DNA of 64,000 bases from Oscillibacter sp. MSJ-31 (GTDB lineage Bacteria; Bacillota; Clostridia; Oscillospirales; Oscillospiraceae). The notes beneath the pieces are model-generated. The model saw only the letters and a program-made list of their open reading frames with translations. It was not told the origin of the DNA and ran no database searches. This document shows, piece by piece, positions 16,941 through 24,164 of the stretch. The translations under genes were made by a program, and so were the position numbers. The stretch is taken from the NCBI RefSeq assembly GCF_018918025.1, contig NZ_JAHLPT010000008.1:28966-92965 (forward strand), in the 5' to 3' direction. The first letter of the stretch is position 1, and each line of letters begins with the position of its first letter.

Positions 16941-16994
16941 AGAATAAGTCTTATTCTTTCGTCTTTATTATACCCATATTTCTCTCTTTGTCAA
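16941..16994 (-). promoter_or_regulatory. Promoter and Fur/PerR box of the fur-ferritin operon
   Basis: On the minus strand TTGACA (16994-16989), 16 bases, TATAAT (16972-16967). Downstream lies AGAATAAG-T-CTTATTCT (16941-16957), an inverted repeat of eight bases around one base, close to PerR/Fur boxes. It covers the start of transcription, so binding would repress. Confidence 0.8.
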
Positions 16995-17036
16995 CAGCCA
17001 CAAGGGTCTTACGCCCCCAAATTGCTCCAAAAAGCC

Positions 17037-17098
17037 TTGACAACCTCAACTGTATCTGTTATAATCACAGTATAAACTGTATCAGTAGCAAACACAGT
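17037..17098 (+). promoter_or_regulatory. Promoter with two Rrf2-type operators
   Basis: TTGACA (17037-17042), 17 bases, TATAAT (17060-17065). Two copies of ACTGT-N13-ACAGT occur in tandem: 17049-17071, over the -10 box, and 17076-17098, just after it. Both begin ACTGTATC. The Rrf2 regulator encoded second in this operon is the likely binder. Confidence 0.7.
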
Positions 17099-17115
17099 TG
17101 CATTGGAGGTTAATT

Positions 17116-17538
17116 ATGCGTCAGATATTACTTTTTGCGGCACTTGCCGTCTCGCTTGCGCTGCTGAGCGGCTGCGCGCTGTCCAAGGCAAAAGAAGACA
17201 AGGCGGAGGACATGACAGGCAAGGCGACGTATCAGAAGATCAGCGCCGAGGAAGCCTATGAGATGATGGCCTCGCAGGAGGTCGTGGTGGTGGATGTCCG
17301 CACCCGGGAGGAGTACGATGGCGGGCATATTGAAAACGCCGTCCTTGTGCCCAACGAGAGCATCGGGAGCGAAATGCCCGAGGCGCTGCCCGACAAGGAA
17401 GCCACGCTGCTGATCTATTGCCGCAGCGGCCGCCGCAGCAGGGATGCCGCCCAAAAGCTGCTGGCGCTTGGGTATCAGAGCGTCTACGACTTTGGCGGCG
17501 TCATCGACTGGCCCTACGAGCTTGTGAGGGAGGGATAA
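17116..17538 (+). CDS. Rhodanese-domain lipoprotein
   Basis: The 140-residue protein has a signal peptide with lipobox LLSGC, so the mature Cys is lipidated and the protein faces outward. A single rhodanese domain follows (VVVDVRTREEYDGGHIENAV) with the active-site loop CRSGRRS. TTGGAGGTTAATT selects the ATG at 17116. It handles sulfane sulfur or thiols at the cell surface and leads an operon with Rrf2, thioredoxin and thioredoxin reductase. Confidence 0.9.
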   Translation: MRQILLFAALAVSLALLSGCALSKAKEDKAEDMTGKATYQKISAEEAYEMMASQEVVVVDVRTREEYDGGHIENAVLVPNESIGSEMPEALPDKEATLLIYCRSGRRSRDAAQKLLALGYQSVYDFGGVIDWPYELVREG

Positions 17539-17540
17539 TT

Positions 17541-17957
17541 GTGGACAGTTCTTTTAATTTGGCCATCCACGCGCTGGTCTGCCTGAGCCACAGCGGACGC
17601 TCCCTCAGCAGCGAGGCGCTGGCGGAGAACATCTGCACCAACCCCACCCGCGTCCGCCGGGTGCTGGCGGGGCTGAAAAAGGCATGCATGGTGGAGACCC
17701 GCGAGGGCTTGGATGGCGGCTACCGCCTGACGGCAGACCCGGCGAGCCTTTCTCTCCGGCAGGTGGCGGAGGCAGTGAATACCCGCTTTGTGGACTGCGT
17801 GTGGCACAGCGGGGACATCGACCGGGACTGCGCCATCTGCTCCGGCATGGCGGGCGTGATGGACGCGCTTTACCGGCAGATGGACGAGCAGTGCGCCGCC
17901 TATCTGGAACAAATTACCATCACGGATATTGAAACACAACTTTTTACACAGGAATAG
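17541..17957 (+). CDS. Rrf2 family transcriptional regulator
   Basis: A GTG start at 17541, after GGGAGGGATAATT, gives 138 residues: MDSSFNLAIHALVCLS, helix-turn-helix SSEALAENICTNPTRVRRVL and wing REGLDGGYRL. Cysteines in FVDCVWHSGDIDRDCAICSG could bind an Fe-S cluster or sense thiols, as in IscR, NsrR or related proteins. It lies two bases after the rhodanese stop. Probable autoregulator through the paired operators at 17049-17098. Confidence 0.9.
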   Translation: MDSSFNLAIHALVCLSHSGRSLSSEALAENICTNPTRVRRVLAGLKKACMVETREGLDGGYRLTADPASLSLRQVAEAVNTRFVDCVWHSGDIDRDCAICSGMAGVMDALYRQMDEQCAAYLEQITITDIETQLFTQE

Positions 17958-17969
17958 GAGGATTTGATT

Positions 17970-18290
17970 ATGCTTACCATTACGACCAACAGCTTTGAAA
18001 ACGATGTTCTCCGCGCGGACAAGCCCGTGCTGGTGGATTTCTGGGCGCAGTGGTGCCCCTACTGCCGCCGCATTGCCCCGGCCTTCGACAAGGTGGGCGA
18101 GCAGTACGCAGACACCCTCATCGCCGGCAAGATCAACTACGACGAGGAACCGCAGCTCATCGAGCGCTTCGGCATCGACACCATCCCCACGCTGATGCTC
18201 TTTAAAAACGGCGAGGTGCTCGGCGCCGTTGTCGCGCCCGCCTCCAAGGCAGCCATTGAGACATTTATCCAGGAAACGCTGGCACAGTGA
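17970..18290 (+). CDS. trxA: Thioredoxin with CPYC active site
   Basis: The 106-residue protein has the thioredoxin fold motifs VLVDFWAQWCPYCRRIAP and the cis-proline loop FGIDTIPTLMLF. The active site is CPYC rather than CGPC, as in glutaredoxins, which usually raises the redox potential. AGGAGG lies eight bases before the ATG at 17970; an in-frame TTG six bases earlier is less likely. It is followed 10 bases later by its probable reductase. Confidence 0.93.
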   Translation: MLTITTNSFENDVLRADKPVLVDFWAQWCPYCRRIAPAFDKVGEQYADTLIAGKINYDEEPQLIERFGIDTIPTLMLFKNGEVLGAVVAPASKAAIETFIQETLAQ

Positions 18291-18300
18291 AGACACGATT

Positions 18301-19224
18301 ATGGAGCAGATTTATGATATGATCGTCATCGGCGGCGGCCCCGCCGGATGCACCGCCGCCCTGTACGCCGCCAGAAGCGGGCTTTCTGTAGTGATACTGG
18401 AAAAGCTCTCCGCCGGCGGGCAGATGGCGCTGACAGAGCAGATCGACAACTATCCCGGCTTTGAGGACGGCATCGACGGCTTTACACTGGGCGAGAAAAT
18501 GCAGCAGAGTGCCGAGCGCTTCGGCGCGGTGACGGAGCTGGCGGAGGTCTACAAGGTTAGCCTTTCCGGGAGGATCAAGACGCTGGACACCAGCGAGGGC
18601 GTCTTTCAGGGCCGCACGGTGGTCATCGCCACCGGCGCCTCGCCCCGCATCCTCGGCGTTCCCGATGAGGAGGCGCTGGCGGGCAAGGGTGTCCACTACT
18701 GTGCCGCCTGCGACGGCGCGCCCTATCGGGGCAAGACCGTGGCGGTGGTGGGCGGCGGCAATTCCGCCGCGGCGGACGCCCTGACCCTGTCCCGTATTGC
18801 CCAAAAGGTCTACCTCATCCACCGCCGCGACAGCCTGCGGGCAACGAAGGTCTATCATGAGCCGCTGATGAACGCGCCCAATGTGGAATTCTGCTGGAAC
18901 AGCACGGTCTCCGTGCTGCTGCACGACAACCGCCTGACGGGGCTTCGGTTAAAAGACGTCAACACCAGCGCAGAGCGTGATCTTGCCTGCGACGGCGTGT
19001 TCATCAGCGTGGGACGTGCCCCGGCGACGGAGCTGTTCCGAAATGAGCTGGCACTGGACAAATCCGGCTACATTATGGCGGACGAATCCACCCGCACGAA
19101 TCTTCCCGGCGTGTTCGCCGTGGGCGATGTGCGCACCAAGGCGCTGCGGCAGGTGGTCACCGCCGTGTCGGACGGCGCGGTGGCCGTCCACTACGCGGAG
19201 GAATATCTGGCGGAGAACCGGTAA
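18301..19224 (+). CDS. trxB: Thioredoxin reductase-like flavoprotein
   Basis: The 307-residue protein has the FAD loop VIGGGPAGCTAALYAARSG, active-site CAACD, the NADPH loop VVGGGNSAAADA and the C-terminal FAD motif GVFAVGDVR. The start at 18301 follows the thioredoxin stop closely; upstream in-frame codons lie inside trxA. It reduces the thioredoxin encoded before it, using NADPH by family rule. The operon as a whole reads as a thiol and sulfur stress response. Confidence 0.93.
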   Translation: MEQIYDMIVIGGGPAGCTAALYAARSGLSVVILEKLSAGGQMALTEQIDNYPGFEDGIDGFTLGEKMQQSAERFGAVTELAEVYKVSLSGRIKTLDTSEGVFQGRTVVIATGASPRILGVPDEEALAGKGVHYCAACDGAPYRGKTVAVVGGGNSAAADALTLSRIAQKVYLIHRRDSLRATKVYHEPLMNAPNVEFCWNSTVSVLLHDNRLTGLRLKDVNTSAERDLACDGVFISVGRAPATELFRNELALDKSGYIMADESTRTNLPGVFAVGDVRTKALRQVVTAVSDGAVAVHYAEEYLAENR

Positions 19225-19330
19225 AGGAGCTGCGAACGATCCTCTCATCGGCAGTTCCTGTCCGCAGGCAACACGATTGCGAACCATGCCTCATAGGAGT
19301 GCAGGGTAAGAGAATTTAAGGAGACAACAT

Positions 19331-19603
19331 ATGTGTCTGTTTTTAGGAATTTCTGCAATCATTTTTACAGGATCCAATTTGATTTACTCTTTTAAAAATA
19401 AGAATGAAAAGTGGTTTAGATTCGCAGCCTTATCTTTCACTGCATTGACCGTATGTTCGTTTTATTCAGACGGAGCGATGCGTGTGCTAAATGAAGATTG
19501 GGGAGGCTTGATGGATATCATGCCAACCATGAGCAAGGCTCTGTGGGTATGTGTAGGAATATCGATTTTATTAAACTCTGTTTCGCTCTTTAGAGAGAAA
19601 TAA
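19331..19603 (+). CDS. Small hypothetical membrane protein
   Basis: The 90-residue protein has three hydrophobic segments (about 1-20, 29-46, 66-84). AAGGAGACAACAT precedes the ATG. I do not recognise a family. Base composition is lower in GC than the redox operon before it and marks the start of the AT-rich stretch up to about 22 kb. Confidence 0.65.
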   Translation: MCLFLGISAIIFTGSNLIYSFKNKNEKWFRFAALSFTALTVCSFYSDGAMRVLNEDWGGLMDIMPTMSKALWVCVGISILLNSVSLFREK

Positions 19604-19653
19604 CCCCATTCCAATCTGCGTATAGGCAGTGTACAAAAACAAAGAGGATGCAT

Positions 19654-19887
19654 ATGCTCGAACCCGGAATGAAAGTCCCTGACTTTACTTTACATGACGC
19701 GAACGGCAATGCCGTCAGTCTGCATGATCGCGCCAGCAAGACGGTCGTCTATCGTTCTATCCCAAGGGCAGTGTTCATGTACGATAGAGAAGCAACAACA
19801 CAAAACAAGAACAGCGTACCCAACTATTCTATATCAAAGTGGAGCAGTAACACGAAAATGTTGCTGCTCCATTTTCATGCCCCTTAA
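19654..19887 (+). pseudogene. Truncated peroxiredoxin (Bcp/AhpC-TSA-like) fragment
   Basis: The first 35 residues read MLEPGMKVPDFTLHDANGNA and VSLHDRASKTVVY, the N-terminal strand set of a BCP-type peroxiredoxin. After that the sequence no longer resembles the family (no PxxxTxxC site) and runs to a stop within a terminator hairpin. So only the 5' quarter of the gene remains. Confidence 0.7.
19840..19875 (+). terminator. Rho-independent terminator
   Basis: TGGAGCAGTAACA (19840-19852) pairs with TGTTGCTGCTCCA (19859-19871), one G-U type mismatch, followed by TTTT. It overlaps the end of the peroxiredoxin fragment. Confidence 0.75.
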
Positions 19888-19907
19888 AATAATTTCCTTG
19901 AATCTGC

Positions 19908-19953
19908 TTGACTTATATTACGGTTAGTGATATATTTATTACAGTAACCGTAA
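19908..19953 (+). promoter_or_regulatory. PadR promoter and palindromic operator
   Basis: TTGACT (19908-19913), 17 bases, TATATT (19931-19936). TTACGGTTA (19918-19926) and TAACCGTAA (19945-19953) form a nine-base inverted repeat that brackets the -10 box. The layout fits autorepression by the PadR protein that follows. Confidence 0.7.
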
Positions 19954-19968
19954 TAAGGAGGAGGAACT

Positions 19969-20292
19969 ATGAGAGACAATGCAAAAGGTGGCGCGCTTAC
20001 AGAAGTGACCTTTTATATTTTACTCTCTCTTTATGCACCAAAACACGGATACGCCGTTATGCAGTTTGTTGAAGAAAAAACGGGCGGGCGGCTTTCGTTA
20101 GGAGCAGGCACTTTATATGGAGCATTAAACTCTTTGCAGGACAAGAAGTGGATCGAGCCTTATGGAGATAGTGAGGGAAGAAAAAAAGAATACCACATTA
20201 CAGCACAGGGAAAAAAAATTGCAGAAAAAGAGCTTGCAAGGCTAAATGAACTTGTAAGCGTTGCAAGTAAAATTGTTGGAGGTGCGATATGA
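19969..20292 (+). CDS. PadR family transcriptional regulator
   Basis: The 107-residue protein has the PadR winged helix (EVTFYILLSLYAPKHGYAVMQFVEE, LGAGTLYGALNSLQDKKWI, KKEYHITAQGKK) and is a short PadR-s2 type. AAGGAGGAGGAACT precedes the ATG. It overlaps the DUF2812 gene by four bases, the usual pairing in which PadR represses its own operon and is relieved by membrane or antibiotic stress. Confidence 0.93.
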   Translation: MRDNAKGGALTEVTFYILLSLYAPKHGYAVMQFVEEKTGGRLSLGAGTLYGALNSLQDKKWIEPYGDSEGRKKEYHITAQGKKIAEKELARLNELVSVASKIVGGAI

Positions 20293-20876
20293 GCAAAAAG
20301 TGTTATCGCTATTTTGGTGGGTTGCTGAATACGCAGGCAAAATGGCTAAACAAAATGGCTGAAAAGGGACATCGACTTGTTCGGACAGGAAAACTGCTAT
20401 ACGAATTTGAAAAATGCAAGCCTGATGAAGTAACCTATTGCGTAGAGTTTATCGGAGAAAAATCAAAAGAGAGTTCAATAGACTATGCTAACTTTTTGGA
20501 GGATATTGGATATAAGGTGTTTTTCAAAAATATCAATCTAAACTATTCTGTTGGAAAGGCTCGTTGGCGTCCATGGGCAGAACGGGGCGGGCGTATTGCG
20601 ACAAACGCAACAACCTTTAACCGAGAACTATTGATTGTGGAAAAAGCAAATGATGGAAAGCCGTTTGAACTCCATACCTCTTATGACGATAAAGAAAAAT
20701 ATTATCGCAACTTACGCAATCCGTGGCTATTTCTACTGCTCATGTTTGCACTATTCGCAGTTACAAAGCAATCTATAATCTTTGGCATCTTTGCGTTGGT
20801 TTCTATAATTCCTGGCAGTATATATCAAATACAGATAATGAAAATCCGGAAGGAAGCCAAGACACAGGAATGGTGA
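20289..20876 (+). CDS. DUF2812 membrane protein
   Basis: The 195-residue protein has the DUF2812 domain at the N-terminus (AKWLNKMAEKGHRLVRTGKLLYEFEKC) and two C-terminal membrane helices (about 143-160 and 163-180). It is co-translated with PadR. The function of the family is not known; it is generally a PadR-controlled membrane partner. Its lower GC content compared with neighbours suggests recent acquisition of the pair. Confidence 0.85.
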   Translation: MSKKCYRYFGGLLNTQAKWLNKMAEKGHRLVRTGKLLYEFEKCKPDEVTYCVEFIGEKSKESSIDYANFLEDIGYKVFFKNINLNYSVGKARWRPWAERGGRIATNATTFNRELLIVEKANDGKPFELHTSYDDKEKYYRNLRNPWLFLLLMFALFAVTKQSIIFGIFALVSIIPGSIYQIQIMKIRKEAKTQEW

Positions 20877-20974
20877 GGAAATAAATAGCAAACCCAGCCA
20901 AGCCAGTCAACGGCAAGTGAATGGGCTGCGCCCACCGTTGACAGCCCCGCCCGTCTTTGCTGTTCGGTAATCAA

Positions 20975-21005
20975 GAGGGCGACAGCACAAAATGCTGCCG
21001 CCCTC
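20975..21005. terminator. Bidirectional terminator
   Basis: GAGGGCGACAGCA pairs with TGCTGCCGCCCTC around CAAAA. It separates the plus-strand PadR operon from the minus-strand DUF4300 remnant. Confidence 0.7.
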
Positions 21006-21010
21006 TGCTA

Positions 21011-21595
21011 TTAATTAGAATGAGGGGACTTTGTGTCCATAAGCTTGTCGTTCTCCATGATAAAGGGGCTCGCCGTATCCTGTCCCCATGAGGTGTCATA
21101 TTTCCCCATAAGGTAATCGCTCAGCGCCGTTCGGTCGGCAAAGCGCAGCATCCGGTACGGCTCCTGGAAGGCGACCTTTTCTACGAAATACAGCGTCCCG
21201 TCCTCCGCCGTCAAAAGTACGCCAACATGCCCGACAAACAGCAGAGATTCCTCCTCGGTCGGCTTATCGTGGAAGAATACCGTGAGGAGGCGGATTCTTT
21301 CATTCTCCCGAAAGGTAATGCCGCGGGAAGCCCATTCCTCTTGTACGGTTTGTACATGACGCTTGATCTCCGTGGTATCCTCCGCCTTCATGGAGGAATA
21401 CAGTGCGCGGAAATCTGCAAGGCTGCTTCCGCCCAGCGCATCGGGATCTGTTTTCAGCGCTTCCTCGTCCACAAACAGCACATCTTCACCGGCATTGATT
21501 TGAGAGTCCGCGCTCACGGAGAGGAAGTCCCCAAACAGGTTCATGGCGGTGATCCGGCAGTTATAGCCCGGAAACGTCCCGTTTTTCGCCGTCCA
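21011..21595 (-). pseudogene. DUF4300 family protein, 5'-truncated
   Basis: The frame holds the C-terminal part of the DUF4300 family: PGYNCRITAMNLFGDFLS, LFVGHVGVLLTAEDGTLYFV, AFQEPYRMLRF and SDYLMGKYDT. Family-like sequence begins at about 21595 directly after an in-frame TGA (21598-21596), and the expected signal peptide and N-terminal half are missing. An internal ATG at 21544 could still start a 177-residue product. The upstream Ig-like gene runs into it in another frame, as expected of a deletion join. Confidence 0.75.
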
Positions 21596-22032
21596 TCAAC
21601 AATGTCAAAAGGAAAGTAAAAAAAGTCATTACTATGAGCTAAGCCGAAAATAATTCGGTATTTACCGACAGATAGTTGGTCATAGTCTGTCAGAAAAAAA
21701 TCTACATTCATTGTCTCTCCTGATGGGATGTAAAGAAGATTATCTGTATCTCTTATATGAGGGGATTTTTTTACAATAACCCATGTTTCATTAATATTTT
21801 GTTCGAGATATGGCAGATAGAGTTCCGGGCTATTATCGCTATGATTTGTTATGCAAAGAGATATCTGCTTAGTATCAATAGTGTATTGTGCTTGCACAGC
21901 CTGAATAGAGAATCCGCTTACCGGGGTCAAATTTTGATAAGGGGATTTGGGGGATTGAGAGGTTTTAATTAAATAGAACAAAAGAATACACAAGATGACT
22001 GTTGGGACAATGGCAAAGACTCTTTTTTTCAT
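21541..22032 (-). CDS. Membrane-anchored protein with Ig-like (Big_14-type) domain; 3' end at a deletion join
   Basis: The protein starts MKKRVFAIVPTVILCILLF (signal or anchor) after AAAAGGAAGGAGTATACC. The external part has the Big_14-like pattern: CITNHSDNSPELYLPYLEQN, WVIVKK, YIPSGETMNVDFFL and GKYRIIF. After FPFDIVD the frame runs into DUF4300 sequence out of frame and ends SPP, so the last 20 or so residues are probably foreign. Secreted or surface exposed; function unknown. Confidence 0.65.
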   Translation of the reverse strand: MKKRVFAIVPTVILCILLFYLIKTSQSPKSPYQNLTPVSGFSIQAVQAQYTIDTKQISLCITNHSDNSPELYLPYLEQNINETWVIVKKSPHIRDTDNLLYIPSGETMNVDFFLTDYDQLSVGKYRIIFGLAHSNDFFYFPFDIVDGRRKTGRFRAITAGSPP

Positions 22033-22180
22033 GGTATACTCCTTCCTTTTCCTCTGTCCATCGCCGTTTACTTCTTCCCTTTTAGAATATTCCAAACTGT
22101 TGATATTGTTAGTTACATCTATATAGACGCTAAATTTTTTAAAATGTTCCCATTTTTATCATCATAGTGTAAAATATAAA

Positions 22181-22213
22181 CAAAGGCAAGGACAAGAATT
22201 GTCCCTGCCTTTG
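22181..22213 (-). terminator. Terminator downstream of tRNA-Pro
   Basis: CAAAGGCAAGGACAA pairs with TTGTCCCTGCCTTTG. On the minus strand a T-rich stretch follows, so it ends transcription from the tRNA gene. Confidence 0.65.
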
Positions 22214-22295
22214 CTTACTATAGAACATTTTCAATAGAAATGATAAATCCGAACACACTACCCACTTGGATAATGTAGTTCGGATTATCATTACT

Positions 22296-22373
22296 TGGTC
22301 CGAGTGACTGGAATCGAACCAGCGGCCTCTTGAACCCCATTCAAGCGCGATACCAAACTTCGCCACACCCGGA
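22296..22373 (-). tRNA. tRNA-Pro (anticodon GGG)
   Basis: On the minus strand the seven-base acceptor arm TCCGGGT pairs with ACTCGGA and encoded CCA follows (22298-22296). Anticodon stem CTTGA/TCAAG carries the loop ATGGGGT, anticodon GGG. The T arm GCTGGTTCGATTCCAGT is intact. 78 bases including CCA. Confidence 0.95.
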
Positions 22374-22482
22374 TATGCTGTTTTGCTGAACTCATCCTAA
22401 ATAAGATAGCATATCCCGGCGCAAATTGCAAGCCTTATTTTCAAGTTTTTTTAAAAAAGCGACAAAAACTTTTTGTTTCTTC

Positions 22483-23952
22483 CTACATTGTTCCTTTCAG
22501 GTAACGGTAGTCCATTTTCATGATATTGCGCAGGAAGGGCACGAGCAGCACGGCGTCCGCCGCCATCCAGGCAAAGGGATCGGCGAAGCAGAGGGCATAG
22601 ACCGCCGCGCGCGGCGCATCGGAATTGACCGCGCCGCCTGCGATCAGCGGCGGCAGCAGCAGGCACACGCTCACGCGCGCGGCCAGCTCGGCCGCGCCCG
22701 CACCGAGCACGAACTGCGGTTTGCCGATGCCCTGCACACAGTTGCGCACGACGAAGATGAAGCCGAGGAAGAGGTAGAGCGACAGGTCGACATAGAGATA
22801 GGTGTTGCCGTAGCGCATCGTCTCCGCCGTGACCTTATCGGGTGAGAGGAAGATATGGAGATACCCGCCGCCGCGCGAGAGCAGCAGGCCGGCCGCGATG
22901 GAGATGAGGCACATCGTCCAGACGATGAACAGCGCCTGCACCGTTCCCTTCCTGATGCGCGCGTGGTCGCCCGCACCGAGGTTCTGCGCGGTGAAGCTGG
23001 TCATCGCCGCGCCGAGGCCGTTGAGCGGCGTCATAAGAAGATTGTTGAGCTTGTTCGCCGCACCGAAGCCGTTCTGCGCCGCGTTGGAGACCATTTCGCC
23101 GCCAAGCGTATCGAACTGCACGATGACGCTCTGCATCACGATGATGCCGATGGCAAGGACAGAGAACTGCAAGCCGAGCGGGATGCCCTGAATGAGATGT
23201 CGCGTAACGTCGCGCCTTGTGATGCGCCAGTCCTCGCGGTGCAATCGCAGCTCGGGATACTTCAAAAAGGCGTAGAGAAAGCAGCCGAGCGTGCTGATGA
23301 GCTGCGCCGCAACGGTGGCGACGGCTGCGCCCGCGACGCCCCAGTGGAACGAGAGGATGAAGAGCAGATCCAGCCCCACGTTGAGGATCGTCGAGAAAAG
23401 CAGGAACGCGAGCGGCGTGGCGCTGTCGCCCATGCTGCGCAGGAACGAGCAGATGAAGTTATAGAAAAGCTGCGCGCCGATGCCGCCGAAGAGGATGGCG
23501 CAGTAGGTATAGGCCGCGCGGTAGACCTCCCCGCTCGCAGGTGTGACGTTGATCCACGCGAGCATGGGGTCGAGCAGCGCCAGCGCCAGCGCCGTGAGCA
23601 CAGCGGTCAGCGCCGCGGAGAGGACGATCTGCGTCGCCATGGAGCGGCGGACGCCCGCGCTGTCGCGCGCACCGACGAAGCACGATGTCACGGTGCAGAA
23701 GCCCGCGCTCGCGCCGAAGGCGAACTGCAGGAAGATCATCGCGAGCGAGGTGGTATCGTTCACACCGGCGACCTCGCTCGCCGTCAGCGTCTGACCGACG
23801 ATGGCGGCGTCGCTGATGGAATAGACCTGCTGGAGCAGGTAGGAAACGATAATGGGGAACGCGAACACGAGCAGCGTCTTCCAGCACGTTCCCTGCGTGA
23901 GGTCCACGGGCTGAAAGAACGAACGGAGCGAAAACGACGACTGATGATTCAT
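22483..23952 (-). CDS. MATE family efflux transporter
   Basis: The 489-residue protein has about twelve membrane helices in two halves. The N-terminal half starts TLLVFAFPIIVSYLLQQVYSISDAAIVGQ, and the second GIPLGLQFSVLAIGIIVMQSV. This is the NorM/DinF-like MATE pattern; it exports organic cations or drugs with Na+ or H+. The ATG at 23952 (AAAAGGTGAGGCTT upstream) is preferred; a GTG nine bases earlier is possible. No partner genes. Confidence 0.92.
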   Translation of the reverse strand: MNHQSSFSLRSFFQPVDLTQGTCWKTLLVFAFPIIVSYLLQQVYSISDAAIVGQTLTASEVAGVNDTTSLAMIFLQFAFGASAGFCTVTSCFVGARDSAGVRRSMATQIVLSAALTAVLTALALALLDPMLAWINVTPASGEVYRAAYTYCAILFGGIGAQLFYNFICSFLRSMGDSATPLAFLLFSTILNVGLDLLFILSFHWGVAGAAVATVAAQLISTLGCFLYAFLKYPELRLHREDWRITRRDVTRHLIQGIPLGLQFSVLAIGIIVMQSVIVQFDTLGGEMVSNAAQNGFGAANKLNNLLMTPLNGLGAAMTSFTAQNLGAGDHARIRKGTVQALFIVWTMCLISIAAGLLLSRGGGYLHIFLSPDKVTAETMRYGNTYLYVDLSLYLFLGFIFVVRNCVQGIGKPQFVLGAGAAELAARVSVCLLLPPLIAGGAVNSDAPRAAVYALCFADPFAWMAADAVLLVPFLRNIMKMDYRYLKGTM

Positions 23953-24164
23953 AAGCCTCACCTTTTACCACGGTGTATTTTGATGTCTTTCATACGAGAT
24001 TGTGATTATAAATTTGTAGGAATGGGTTGTCAATGTCACTTTTGTCCAAAAAAAGTGTGTGCTTCGCGCCGCATCTTTTCTCTTGCGCCAAGGGCGCAAA
24101 GGGAGTAGAATAGCGCCGAAAACAAAGGGTGTCTCCCCTTTCGGAAAGGAGCGCAGAACGCGCC

